Under the pieces are notes generated by a model that did no database searches, had not been told where the DNA came from, and saw only the letters and a list, made by a program, of their open reading frames with translations. A stretch of 18,824 nucleotides of DNA from NCBI GenBank assembly GCA_934593275.1, contig CAKTQE010000047.1, positions 1-18,824 on the forward strand, in the 5' to 3' direction. The position numbers and the translations under genes were made by a program. Position 1 is the stretch's first letter; each line of letters begins with the position of its first letter. Shown piece by piece: positions 1-7,659 of this stretch. This DNA is from an uncultured Oscillospiraceae bacterium. Its GTDB lineage: Bacteria; Bacillota; Clostridia; Oscillospirales; Oscillospiraceae.

Positions 1-49
1 CTCTCCTTTTTGTCATTTGATGAGTTGTCCAAAATCATTATACCACATT

Positions 50-180
50 CCTACGCTCGGAATGACATATCGGGGGGGTGGTCCCGTTTAACCAAGCGGG
101 TTATATTTGCAACGGTGCCAGCCCCTCGGCGGGGCTGGATGGCGTTGGGTCAACGCCGCTACATTTGTACCGTATATTGG
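50..180. repeat. Mosaic palindromic repeat, copy 1
   Basis: This non-coding stretch closely resembles 8396-8508. Shared blocks in order are a GCTCGGRATGACAT edge, a GGGTGGTNCCGTT block, TTATATTTGCAACG (101-114; TTCTATTTGTTACG in the other copy), and a small hairpin GGCG...CGCC followed by CGCT(A/G)CATT. This copy carries an extra hairpin, GCCAGCCCC-tcgg-CGGGGCTGG, near 117-140. The reading frames across it are low-complexity and not gene-like, so no protein is called. It looks like a short interspersed element without coding capacity. Confidence 0.6.
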
Positions 181-197
181 GTTTTACCATTCACCCG

Positions 198-376
198 CAC
201 AGGTTATATTTGCTACGTGGCGGGCGGCAGATTGCCGCCCCTACGATACATTTGTTACGAATTACCATGTTTTCAACGTGTCTATCATTGTTTTGCGTTC
301 ATAAAATGCGAAAAACGTGGTGCATTGACGTAGGGGCGGCAATCTGCCGCCCGCTACGTTGGACGTATAACCTGTG
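198..376. repeat. Inverted pair of REP-like palindromes
   Basis: Two arms of about 49 bases face each other: 198-246 and 328-376. Each contains the palindrome GGGCGGCAGATTGCCGCCC or its complement (222-240 and about 334-352), the flanking CCTACG, and at the outer ends CACAGGTTATA and TATAACCTGTG. About 80 bases of AT-richer sequence separate the arms. The arrangement resembles a BIME, two REP units head to head. No gene is seen between or around the arms before 442. Confidence 0.65.
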
Positions 377-441
377 GGGTTGAAACAGTAATCCCAATAT
401 AAACCTTATGATAATAAACGGGGAAAAGGAGAAATTTTATT

Positions 442-906
442 ATGGAAAAAAACTACATCAAATGGATAAGAAGTAAAGTAGGTCACGAGCCAATCATTTT
501 GAATTTCGCAGGTGGGTGTATTAAAAACAATAATGGAGAAATTCTTTTGCAGAAAAGAAAAGATAAAAACGTATGGGGATTTCCTGGAGGTGCTATCGAA
601 ATTGGGGAGAGTGCTCAACAGACAGCTATCAGAGAAATCAAAGAAGAAACTGGACTTGATGTTTTTCCCAAAAAAATGATTGGTGTGTATACTGGATATT
701 TTGATGAATATCCCAATGGAGACAAAGCCCAAGTTATCTCTATTTTTTTTGACCTAGAGATAGTAGGCGGAAATCTCATTGAAAGTAATGATGAGACTTT
801 AGAGTTAAAATTTTTTGATGAAAAAAGCATTCCCAAACTTGTGAATCAGCAACATGAGGACGCATTACGGGATATCATTAATCGAGAATATGGTGTTTGT
901 CGCTAA
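442..906 (+). CDS. Nudix hydrolase
   Basis: A 154-residue Nudix-fold protein, expected to hydrolyse a nucleoside diphosphate linked to another group. The Nudix box is complete: GGAIEIGES, then REIKEETGL, with the metal-binding REXXEE core at about residues 63-69. The N-terminal motif HEPIILNFAGGCI and the C-terminal VNQQHEDAL resemble a common Firmicutes subgroup whose substrate is not established. The ATG at 442 follows AAAGGAGA by about nine bases. The gene is markedly AT-richer than the glycerol genes downstream (many AAA, ATT and TTT codons), which suggests recent acquisition. It stands alone between a repeat mosaic and the glp promoter, with no obvious operon partner. The family call is firm; the substrate is unknown. 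Confidence 0.9.
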   Translation: MEKNYIKWIRSKVGHEPIILNFAGGCIKNNNGEILLQKRKDKNVWGFPGGAIEIGESAQQTAIREIKEETGLDVFPKKMIGVYTGYFDEYPNGDKAQVISIFFDLEIVGGNLIESNDETLELKFFDEKSIPKLVNQQHEDALRDIINREYGVCR

Positions 907-1012
907 AGCGAATAAACTGTAGGACACCCGCGAAAGCAACTTGTCGTTTTGCTTAGAAAAAGTACGCATTTTTGTGCAACCATACAATATTCACAAATAG
1001 AGCGATTTTTTG
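907..1012. other. Intergenic, no clear content
   Basis: Between the Nudix stop and the glpP promoter. A small AAGCAA...TTGCTT hairpin lies near 931-951, but it is followed by AGAAAAAG rather than a T run, so it is not called as a terminator. Nothing else is recognised. Confidence 0.4.
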
Positions 1013-1041
1013 TTGCTTTCCTTTGAGGAATATGCTAGACT
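1013..1041 (+). promoter_or_regulatory. Promoter for glpP
   Basis: TTGCTT (1013-1018), a 17-base spacer, then TAGACT (1036-1041) preceded by TG at 1033-1034, giving an extended -10. The transcript would begin near 1048 and carry a leader of roughly 180 bases before glpP. Confidence 0.6.
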
Positions 1042-1085
1042 AAGCTTGGGAAAACGAGAACAAGTGAATCTTTGCCCGGAGTAGT

Positions 1086-1137
1086 GAGCATGGGGACAAG
1101 CGGACGAAGCGTGCCGTTCAGTTGCCATGCTCTTTTT
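1086..1137 (+). terminator. Leader terminator, probable GlpP target
   Basis: GAGCATGG (1086-1093) pairs perfectly with CCATGCTC (1125-1132) and is followed by TTTTTGTG. This intrinsic terminator lies inside the 5' leader, between promoter and glpP start. GlpP proteins are known to act as glycerol-3-phosphate-dependent antiterminators at leader terminators of glp transcripts, so autoregulation is a natural inference. The upstream leader (about 1050-1085) would be where GlpP binds. Confidence 0.65.
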
Positions 1138-1175
1138 GTGTCCTTTTGGCGCAGTCGTTCCGGATGACCAAGGAT

Positions 1176-1200
1176 ATTCCGGTGGGGCGTTCCCCGGAAT
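1176..1200 (+). promoter_or_regulatory. Second leader hairpin before glpP
   Basis: ATTCC-ggt-GGGG-cgtt-CCCC-GGAAT forms a compact stem with one three-base bulge, ending 26 bases before the GTG start of glpP. It has no T run, so it is not a terminator. It may affect mRNA stability or translation. Confidence 0.4.
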
Positions 1201-1226
1201 GTTCTAAAGAGAAAGGCGGATCAGGA

Positions 1227-1790
1227 GTGGAACAAAGACTTTACGATGCCCTGCAGAGAAACCCCATCATTGCCGCGGTCCGCGATGATGCCGGGCTGGA
1301 GAAATGCTTGCAGGCGGATGTGCAGACGGTGTTTGTGCTTTACGGCGACATTTGCGGCATCTCCGGAATCGTGGAACGGATCAAAAACGCGGGAAAAATC
1401 GCCATCGTCCATGCGGACCTGATCGTGGGTCTGGCTACCAAAGAAATCTCCGTGGATTTTCTGCACAATACCACCCGGGCTGACGGCATTATTTCCACCC
1501 GGGCCAATATGATCCAGCGGGCCAAGGAACTGCACATGATCGGCATTTTGCGGGTATTCCTTATTGATTCCATGGCCCTTGACACGGCGTTCAGCGCACG
1601 GAATTTAAAACCCGATGCCATTGATATTCTGCCCGGATTGATGCCTACGATGGTTCGGAAAATCCGGCAGATCACCGGCCTTCCGGTGCTGACCGGGGGG
1701 CTGATCACAGAAAAACGAGAGGTCTTGCAGGCACTGGAGGCGGGGGCCATTGCCATTTCCAGCACTGCCCCCAACGTCTGGCAGATGTAA
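1227..1790 (+). CDS. glpP: Glycerol uptake operon antiterminator GlpP
   Basis: A 187-residue GlpP-family regulator, an RNA-binding antiterminator of TIM-barrel-like fold that responds to glycerol-3-phosphate. Family motifs include RNPIIAAV near the N-terminus, FVLYGDIC, VHADLIVGL, DILPGLMP and PVLTGGLI. The GTG at 1227 is chosen because the preceding AAAGGCGG sits at a good distance, the protein then starts as the family does (VEQRLYDAL), and the length matches. An in-frame ATG at 1122 would start inside the leader terminator and add 35 residues of no family character. The TetR-like gene begins 12 bases after the stop. Its place directly upstream of glpK and glpF fits regulation of glycerol use. 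Confidence 0.93.
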   Translation: MEQRLYDALQRNPIIAAVRDDAGLEKCLQADVQTVFVLYGDICGISGIVERIKNAGKIAIVHADLIVGLATKEISVDFLHNTTRADGIISTRANMIQRAKELHMIGILRVFLIDSMALDTAFSARNLKPDAIDILPGLMPTMVRKIRQITGLPVLTGGLITEKREVLQALEAGAIAISSTAPNVWQM

Positions 1791-1802
1791 GGAGGATGGG
1801 TC

Positions 1803-2327
1803 ATGTGCTGCGATACCAAAGGAAGAATTGCCGAGGCTGTTGAGGAAATGATGCGTACCAAGCCGGTGAGCAAAATCACCATTGGGAGCATTATGGAGCA
1901 GACGCAGATGAAGCGTCAAACCTTTTACTATCATTATCAGGATATTTACAGCGTGTTGGAGTGGATTGTGGAGTGCCAGCTTTGCGCCCCTTTGCGGTAT
2001 GATGAGACCACGGACCCGGAGGAGTGGTGCCACCAGGCCCTGGAGCTTCTGCGGGCCAAGCAGCCGCTGCTGCGGCAGCTCTCCCCGGCCCTGGGACGGG
2101 AAAAGTTATACCAGCTTACCGGGGGGATCCTGCGGCCCCAATTGGTCCGATACCTGCCAATTTCTGAGGAGCAGGACCCGGAGAACTACGATTTGGTCCT
2201 GGATATGCTCTGCTATGCCGTGTTCTGCACCCTGGACAGCCTGGTGGCGAGCCGTGCGCCCCTGAATATAGAGGCCTGTGCCAAATATCTGAAAGCCCTT
2301 TTCTCCACCATGCAGAAAGCAGGATAA
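1803..2327 (+). CDS. TetR/AcrR-family regulator (DhaS-like)
   Basis: A 174-residue one-domain regulator. The N-terminus gives the TetR helix-turn-helix: KITIGSIMEQTQMKRQTFYY (about residues 24-43), then HYQDIYSVLEWI. The RQTFYYHY signature is typical of the DhaS-like branch, whose members control dihydroxyacetone or other small-metabolite genes. The helical C-terminal part (about 60-174) would bind ligand or coactivator. GGAGG precedes the ATG by seven bases, and the gene probably shares the glpP transcript. An imperfect dyad lies just upstream of the glpK promoter, so regulation of glpK is plausible. Whether it activates or represses cannot be told. Confidence 0.85.
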   Translation: MCCDTKGRIAEAVEEMMRTKPVSKITIGSIMEQTQMKRQTFYYHYQDIYSVLEWIVECQLCAPLRYDETTDPEEWCHQALELLRAKQPLLRQLSPALGREKLYQLTGGILRPQLVRYLPISEEQDPENYDLVLDMLCYAVFCTLDSLVASRAPLNIEACAKYLKALFSTMQKAG

Positions 2328-2423
2328 TTTTTGGACGGGTGCTTCTAACTTCTCTTTGGACACATAGAATGTTGTGTGCAGAAGTGCCATATTTTAAAAA
2401 CAATTTCAAAAATTTTTGTTGGT

Positions 2424-2449
2424 TTTGACATTCTAAAGATATTGTCTAA
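2424..2449. promoter_or_regulatory. Candidate TetR-family operator
   Basis: TTTGACA (2424-2430) and TGTCTAA (2443-2449) form an imperfect dyad (6 of 7 positions pair) separated by 12 bases. It abuts the -35 region of the glpK promoter and lies 97 bases downstream of the TetR-like gene. Spacing and position suit a TetR-type dimer, but binding is inferred. TTGACA here could alternatively be a -35 element. Confidence 0.35.
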
Positions 2450-2477
2450 TGACGGCAGCCGAATTTCTTGTTATAAT
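2449..2477 (+). promoter_or_regulatory. Promoter for glpK
   Basis: ATGACG (2449-2454), a 17-base spacer, then a consensus TATAAT (2472-2477). The transcript would start near 2484, leaving a leader of about 58 bases with a strong AAGGAGG (2528-2534) and no terminator-like hairpin. Unlike glpP, glpK therefore does not appear to be controlled by antitermination here. Confidence 0.65.
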
Positions 2478-2542
2478 CAATACTGTGGATAGCACCTGAG
2501 GGTGAAAAATGAATTTGCAAGAAAGATAAGGAGGACGTATTT

Positions 2543-4036
2543 ATGGCAAAGTACATCATGGCTCTGGACGCCGGCACAACTTCCAACCGTTGTATTCTTT
2601 TCAACGAGAGAGGCGAAATGTGCAGCGTCTCCCAGCGGGAGTTCCCCCAATACTTTCCGAAACCCGGCTGGGTAGAACACGATGCAAATGAAATCTGGGC
2701 CACGCAGCTGGGTGTCGCTGTGGAGGCCATGCAGAAGGTCGGTGCCACCGCGGCAGACATTGCGGCCATCGGTATCACCAACCAGCGTGAGACCGCCATC
2801 GTTTGGGATAAGGTCACCGGCGAACCCATCCACCATGCCATCGTATGGCAGTGCCGCCGTACCAGTGAGTACTGCGACTCCCTGAAAGCCAAGGGTCTGA
2901 CCGACTCTTTCCGGGCAAAGACCGGCCTGGTCATTGACGCTTACTTCTCCGGCACCAAGGTTCACTGGCTGCTGGAAAACGTTCCCGGCGCACGGGAGCG
3001 GGCAGAGCGGGGCGAGCTGCTGTTCGGTACCGTAGAAACCTGGCTGATCTGGAAGCTTACCGGCGGTAAGGTCCACGTGACCGACTACTCCAACGCTTCC
3101 CGTACCATGCTCTTTAACATCAACACCTTGCAGTGGGATGAGGATATTCTGAAAGAACTGAACATTCCTCGCTGTATGCTCCCGACCCCCATGCCCTCCA
3201 GCTGTGTTTACGGCGAGACCGATCCCTCCTTGTTGGGTGGACCCATTAAGATCGCCGGTGCCGCCGGTGACCAGCAGGCTGCCCTCTTTGGTCAGGCTTG
3301 CTATCATCCCGGTGAAGCCAAGAACACCTACGGAACTGGCGCGTTCCTGCTGATGAACACCGGCGAAAAGCCCGTCTTCTCTCAGAACGGTCTGGTCACC
3401 ACCATCGCCTGGGGCCTCAACGGCAAGGTAGAGTACGCTCTGGAAGGCTCCGTATTCGTAGCCGGTGCTGCCATTCAGTGGCTCCGTGACGAACTGAAAA
3501 TCATCGAGTCCGCTCCCGACTCCGAGTACTACGCCGGTAAGGTCAAGGATACCAACGGCTGCTACGTGGTTCCCGCATTCACCGGTCTGGGCGCGCCCCA
3601 CTGGGATCAGTACGCCCGCGGCACCATCGTTGGCATTACCCGTGGTGTCAACAAGAATCACATCATCCGTGCCACCATGGAATCTCTGGCCTACCAGGTC
3701 AATGATATCCTGGTCGCCATGCAGGCGGACTCCGGCATCAAGCTGGCTGCCCTGAACGTGGACGGCGGTGCTTCCGCCAACAACCTGCTCATGCAGATGC
3801 AGTCCGATATCTCCGGCGCGCCCGTCCAGCGGCCTACCTGCGTTGAAACCACCGCCATGGGTGCTGCCTACCTGGCCGGTCTGGCCGTGGGCTATTGGGC
3901 CAACAAGGAAGACGTGGTTCGCAACCGTGCCATCGACCAGGTATTCCATCCCGAAATCACCGCTGAGGAGCGGGCCGAGAAGGTCAAGGGCTGGAACAAG
4001 GCTGTGAAGTGCGCTTACGGCTGGGCCAAGGACTGA
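2543..4036 (+). CDS. glpK: Glycerol kinase
   Basis: A 497-residue FGGY kinase that phosphorylates glycerol with ATP to sn-glycerol-3-phosphate in the cytoplasm. Visible motifs are the N-terminal phosphate loop [13 protein letters not shown] (Asp9), the glycerol-contacting Arg82-Glu83 in ITNQRET, the catalytic Asp243 in [26 protein letters not shown] and the C-terminal [10 protein letters not shown]. Length matches the family. In enterococcal GlpK a phosphorylatable His lies in the loop just before the catalytic GDQQ. Here that loop reads DPSLLGG (227-233) with no His, so PTS/HPr control at that site is not expected. The gene has its own promoter and a strong ribosome binding site, and codons are strongly biased, as in well-expressed genes. 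The facilitator gene follows 70 bases downstream. Confidence 0.98.
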   Translation: MAKYIMALDAGTTSNRCILFNERGEMCSVSQREFPQYFPKPGWVEHDANEIWATQLGVAVEAMQKVGATAADIAAIGITNQRETAIVWDKVTGEPIHHAIVWQCRRTSEYCDSLKAKGLTDSFRAKTGLVIDAYFSGTKVHWLLENVPGARERAERGELLFGTVETWLIWKLTGGKVHVTDYSNASRTMLFNINTLQWDEDILKELNIPRCMLPTPMPSSCVYGETDPSLLGGPIKIAGAAGDQQAALFGQACYHPGEAKNTYGTGAFLLMNTGEKPVFSQNGLVTTIAWGLNGKVEYALEGSVFVAGAAIQWLRDELKIIESAPDSEYYAGKVKDTNGCYVVPAFTGLGAPHWDQYARGTIVGITRGVNKNHIIRATMESLAYQVNDILVAMQADSGIKLAALNVDGGASANNLLMQMQSDISGAPVQRPTCVETTAMGAAYLAGLAVGYWANKEDVVRNRAIDQVFHPEITAEERAEKVKGWNKAVKCAYGWAKD

Positions 4037-4106
4037 TTCGCAAGACCTGAAAACACCAGGTAGAAGAGCCTATTGGGCTTTGACATTTTGATAGGGAGGA
4101 AAAACC

Positions 4107-4823
4107 ATGTTCTTAAAGTATTTGTGTGAATTTCTCGGCACAATGTTGCTGATTCTGTTGGGCGACGGCGTTGTCGCAAACGTCACTCTGAACAAGTCCG
4201 GTATGAAGGGTGCCGGTTCCATCCAGATCACCCTGGCCTGGGGCCTTGCGGTCATGCTTCCCGCCTTTATCTTCGGTGAAGCCTCCGGCGCAAGCTTCAA
4301 CCCCGCTCTGACCATTGCGCTGGCAGTGGGCGGCATGTTCGATTGGGCATTGGTTCCCGGCTACATCGTTGCGCAGATCCTGGGCGGTATGGTCGGCGGT
4401 ATCCTGGTATACGTCATGTTCAAGGATCAGTTTGACGCTACCGACGATCCCGGCACCAAGCTGGGCGTGTTCTCCACCGGTCCTTCCATCCCCAATACCG
4501 GCCGGAACATCCTGCAGGAAGCCATCGCTACGTTCGTTCTGGTATTCGCCATCTGCGGCCTGAATCAGGTTCCCGAGCTGTCTGCCGGTGTTGGCAAGCT
4601 GCTGGTATTCGGCATCATCGTTTCCATCGGTATGTCCCTGGGCGGCCTGACCGGTTACGCTCTGAACCCCGCCCGTGACCTGGGTCCCCGTCTGGCTCAT
4701 GCCATCCTGCCCATCAAGGGCAAGGGCGACAGCAACTTCAAGTACGGCCTGGTAGTCCCCATCTTTGGACCCATCATCGGCGGTATCGTGGCGGTTCTGC
4801 TTTACAACGCCATTCCCTGGTAA
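4107..4823 (+). CDS. glpF: Glycerol facilitator (aquaglyceroporin)
   Basis: A 238-residue MIP-family channel for passive glycerol entry across the cytoplasmic membrane. Both pore motifs are intact: SFNPALT (Asn65-Pro-Ala) and LNPARDLGPR (Asn187-Pro-Ala-Arg-Asp). The Asp after NPAR is typical of glycerol-conducting rather than water-only channels. Six hydrophobic segments and two half-helices can be followed along the sequence. The ATG follows GGGAGGA by six bases. The 70-base gap from glpK contains two short hairpins (ACCTG...CAGGT and AGCC...GGCT), so it is probably on the glpK transcript. A large hairpin follows the gene. Confidence 0.96.
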   Translation: MFLKYLCEFLGTMLLILLGDGVVANVTLNKSGMKGAGSIQITLAWGLAVMLPAFIFGEASGASFNPALTIALAVGGMFDWALVPGYIVAQILGGMVGGILVYVMFKDQFDATDDPGTKLGVFSTGPSIPNTGRNILQEAIATFVLVFAICGLNQVPELSAGVGKLLVFGIIVSIGMSLGGLTGYALNPARDLGPRLAHAILPIKGKGDSNFKYGLVVPIFGPIIGGIVAVLLYNAIPW

Positions 4824-4870
4824 CAGCTTAGGTTCAGCATTATTGAATATTCTCTGCTCTAAGTGAACGT

Positions 4871-4918
4871 GTCGGGCAGTCCAGCTTCCTACCGGAAGGT
4901 TTACTTGGGCTGCCCGAC
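4871..4918 (+). terminator. Strong hairpin between glpF and the dehydrogenase genes
   Basis: GTCGGGCAG (4871-4879) pairs perfectly with CTGCCCGAC (4910-4918). An inner stem CTTCC-tacc-GGAAG adds further structure. Only TTTCTTG follows, so it could be a partial terminator or a processing and stability element that sets glpKF output above the downstream genes. The next ribosome binding site starts 15 bases later. Confidence 0.6.
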
Positions 4919-4946
4919 TTTCTTGAGTGGATAAGGAGGAATCTTC

Positions 4947-6398
4947 TTGTACGATATTATTGTGATCGGTGCCGGTGTTACCGGATGCGCCGTGGCCCGG
5001 TATCTGTCCCGGTATGAAGGCCGGATGCTGGTACTGGACAAGGAGGAGGATGTGTGCTGCGGCACCTCCAAGGCCAACAGTGCCATCATCCATGCGGGCT
5101 TTGACGCTGCCAACGGCACACTGATGGCCAAAATGAACCTGGAGGGCAATCTGATGATGCCCCAGCTTGCAAAGGATCTGGATTTTGATTTCCAGATGAA
5201 CGGCTCCTTGGTCGTGTGTATGTCTAAGGAAGACCTGCCCAAGCTCCAGGCTCTGTATGAAAACGGCGTTAAAAACGGGGTCAAACAGCTGGAAATCGTG
5301 GATGCCAAGCGGCTGCATGAGCTGGAACCCAATGTGTCCAAGAATGCCGTGGCGGCCCTTTGGGCACCCACCGGCGGCATTGTGTGTCCCTTTAATCTGA
5401 CCATTGCTCTGGCGGAAAACGCCTATGACAACGGTGTGGAATTCCAGTTTAACACCCAGGTCCAGGGCTTTACCTGGAAAGACGGCTACTGGGTCATCCA
5501 TACGGACAAGGGCGACTTGGAGACCCGGTATGTGGTCAACGCCGCCGGTGTCTATGCCGATGTGCTGCACAATATGGTTTCCACCCGGAAGCTGCACATT
5601 ACCCCCCGGCGGGGGGACTACTGTTTGCTGGACAAGAGTACCGGCGGCTTTGTTTCCCATACCATTTTCCAGCTGCCCGGCAAACTGGGCAAGGGCGTAC
5701 TGGTAAGCCCCACGGTTCACGGCAACACCATTGTCGGCCCTACGGCCATTGACGTAGAGGACCGGGAGGGAACCAATACCACCGCCGAGGGCTTGAACGA
5801 CCTGATCGCCAAGGCCGGTGTCACTGTTGAAAATCTGCCCATCCGCCAGACCATTACCAGCTTCGCCGGTCTCCGCGCCCACGAGGACCACCATGAATTT
5901 GTCATCGGACCCGCGGAGGGAACCCAGCAGTTTATTGACTGCGCCGGTATCGAGTCCCCAGGGTTATCTTCCTCTCCTGCCATCGGCTTGCACGTGGCGG
6001 AGCTGATGCGTGATATGATGGACTTGAAAGAAAAAGAACACTATATCCCCACCCGCAAGGGCGTTCTGGACCCCAAGACCCTTTCCAAGGAAGAGTATCA
6101 GGCCCTGATTCGTGAAAAACCCGCCTACGGCCAGATCATTTGCCGCTGCGAGCAGGTCACGGAGGGGGAAATTGTAGATTCCATCCACCGTTCTCTGGGT
6201 GCCAAGAGCCTGGACGGCGTAAAACGCCGCACCCGGGCGGGCATGGGCCGCTGTCAGGCGGGCTTCTGCAGCCCCCGGGTCATGGAAATTCTGGCACGGG
6301 AGTTGGGTGTTTCCCAGAGTGAGATCACCAAATGCGGCGGTCAGTCCAAGCTGATCACCGGTGTGAATAAAGACGCCATCGGGGAGGTGCAGCAGTAA
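4947..6398 (+). CDS. glpA: GlpA-like FAD glycerol-3-phosphate dehydrogenase
   Basis: A 483-residue FAD-dependent oxidoreductase of the DAO family, expected to oxidise glycerol-3-phosphate to dihydroxyacetone phosphate. The N-terminus has the dinucleotide fold VIGAGVTGCAVARYL. The C-terminus is a BFD-like [2Fe-2S] domain with Cys399-x-Cys401 and Cys436-x4-Cys441 (CRCEQVTEGEI, then GRCQAGFCSPR), the same order as in GlpA. The start is TTG at 4947, seven bases after AAGGAGGA; no in-frame ATG fits as well, and MYDIIVIGAG is a typical beginning. The stop overlaps the next ATG by one base. Context with glpK and glpF supports the substrate, but related enzymes use other 2-hydroxy substrates, so function is inferred from neighbourhood plus architecture. 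Confidence 0.85.
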   Translation: MYDIIVIGAGVTGCAVARYLSRYEGRMLVLDKEEDVCCGTSKANSAIIHAGFDAANGTLMAKMNLEGNLMMPQLAKDLDFDFQMNGSLVVCMSKEDLPKLQALYENGVKNGVKQLEIVDAKRLHELEPNVSKNAVAALWAPTGGIVCPFNLTIALAENAYDNGVEFQFNTQVQGFTWKDGYWVIHTDKGDLETRYVVNAAGVYADVLHNMVSTRKLHITPRRGDYCLLDKSTGGFVSHTIFQLPGKLGKGVLVSPTVHGNTIVGPTAIDVEDREGTNTTAEGLNDLIAKAGVTVENLPIRQTITSFAGLRAHEDHHEFVIGPAEGTQQFIDCAGIESPGLSSSPAIGLHVAELMRDMMDLKEKEHYIPTRKGVLDPKTLSKEEYQALIREKPAYGQIICRCEQVTEGEIVDSIHRSLGAKSLDGVKRRTRAGMGRCQAGFCSPRVMEILARELGVSQSEITKCGGQSKLITGVNKDAIGEVQQ

Positions 6399-7657
6399 TG
6401 AAATATGACATTGTTGTCATCGGCGGCGGCCCTGCCGGTCTGTCTGCCGCCATTGCGGCCTATGATGCCGGTTGCCGCAGCATCCTCATTCTGGAACGGG
6501 ACGTACAGTTGGGCGGCATTCTGAACCAGTGCATCCACAATGGCTTTGGTCTGCACACCTTCGGGGAAGAATTGACAGGCCCGGAATACGCCTCCCGTTA
6601 CATTGCCCAGGCCATGGAGCGGGGCATTGAATACAAGCTCAATACCATGGTTCTGTCCATCAGTGCGGACAAGCATATCACCGCCGTGAACCGGGAGGAG
6701 GGCCTTATTGAAATCGATGCCAGGGCTATTCTCCTCACCATGGGCTGCCGGGAGCGCAGCCGGGGTGCGCTGAATATCCCCGGCTACCGTCCCGCGGGCA
6801 TTTACTCCGCCGGTACCGCCCAGCGGCTTGTCAACATGGAGGGCTATATGCCCGGACGCCGGGTGGTGATTCTGGGCAGCGGCGACATTGGTCTCATTAT
6901 GGCCCGCCGCATGACTCTGGAGGGAGCCAAGGTGCTGGTGGTAGCGGAGCTGATGCCTTACTCCGGCGGCCTGAAACGGAACATCGTCCAGTGTCTCAAT
7001 GACTTTGACATTCCCTTGAAGCTCAGCCATACCGTGGTGGACATTGAGGGCAAGGAGCGGGTCACCGGCGTGACCATTGCCGAGGTCGGCCCGGACCGGA
7101 AGCCCATTCCCGGCACCGAGATCCACTATGACTGCGATACCCTGCTGCTTTCCTGCGGCCTGATTCCGGAAAACGAGCTGTCCCGTGGCATGGGCGTGGA
7201 GATTTCCCCTGTTACCAACGGCCCTGTTGTGGATGAAAGTCTGCAAACCAGCATCCCCGGTGTTTTCGCCGCCGGTAACGTCCTCCATGTCCACGACCTG
7301 GTTGACTACGTTTCCGAGGAAGCCGCAGCCGCGGGCCGTGCCGCCGTGCGGTACCTGGCCCAGGGCGCGTCTGCTTCCCGGCATGAAATCCCCGTCACCT
7401 TTGAGGGCGGTATCCGCTATACCGTCCCCGCCAGCATTGACACGGCCCTTGTCCAGGACGATCTGGTCATCCGTTTCCGGGTGGGCGGTGTGATGAAAAA
7501 GCGGGTGGTAAAGCTTTATCTGGGTGAAGACGCCGTTCTGTCCCGCAAGCGGCCTGTGATGGCCCCCGGCGAAATGGAAGAGCTGAAGCTCACCCGGGAA
7601 ATGCTGGCCGCCCATCCGGGGCTGAACCGGATCCATATTACAGTTGAGGAGGCATAA
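6398..7657 (+). CDS. FAD/NAD-dependent oxidoreductase (GlpB-position partner)
   Basis: A 419-residue pyridine-nucleotide-disulfide-type oxidoreductase with two dinucleotide folds: the FAD site VIGGGPAGLSAAIAAYDAG at the N-terminus and an NAD site LGSGDIGLIMARR from about residue 159. A conserved GGILNQCIHNGFG follows the first fold, and PGVFAAGNV is the second FAD motif. The start codon overlaps the stop of the GlpA-like gene (TAATG), indicating translational coupling and probably a complex. It sits where glpB would be but is of the NAD-linked type, so it may carry electrons between the dehydrogenase and NAD(H). The Fe-S protein gene follows two bases after its stop. Family is firm; the direct partner and acceptor are inferred. 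Confidence 0.85.
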   Translation: MKYDIVVIGGGPAGLSAAIAAYDAGCRSILILERDVQLGGILNQCIHNGFGLHTFGEELTGPEYASRYIAQAMERGIEYKLNTMVLSISADKHITAVNREEGLIEIDARAILLTMGCRERSRGALNIPGYRPAGIYSAGTAQRLVNMEGYMPGRRVVILGSGDIGLIMARRMTLEGAKVLVVAELMPYSGGLKRNIVQCLNDFDIPLKLSHTVVDIEGKERVTGVTIAEVGPDRKPIPGTEIHYDCDTLLLSCGLIPENELSRGMGVEISPVTNGPVVDESLQTSIPGVFAAGNVLHVHDLVDYVSEEAAAAGRAAVRYLAQGASASRHEIPVTFEGGIRYTVPASIDTALVQDDLVIRFRVGGVMKKRVVKLYLGEDAVLSRKRPVMAPGEMEELKLTREMLAAHPGLNRIHITVEEA

Positions 7658-7659
7658 CG

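Noticed and set aside
50..376. CRISPR array
   Set aside because: The linkers recur, but spacing is irregular, the intervening segments are palindromic and no cas gene is present.
1122..1226. Longer glpP with 35 extra N-terminal residues from ATG 1122
   Set aside because: The ATG-initiated segment overlaps the leader terminator, lacks a ribosome binding site and has no family character.
2477..3949. 490-residue open frame on the minus strand opposite glpK
   Set aside because: It is the shadow of a GC-rich, codon-biased gene; composition is Gly/Val/His-rich with no domain, and glpK is unambiguous.
4113..5894. 593-residue minus-strand open frame across glpF and the GlpA-like gene
   Set aside because: It spans two well-supported plus-strand genes and the hairpin between them; no family motifs.
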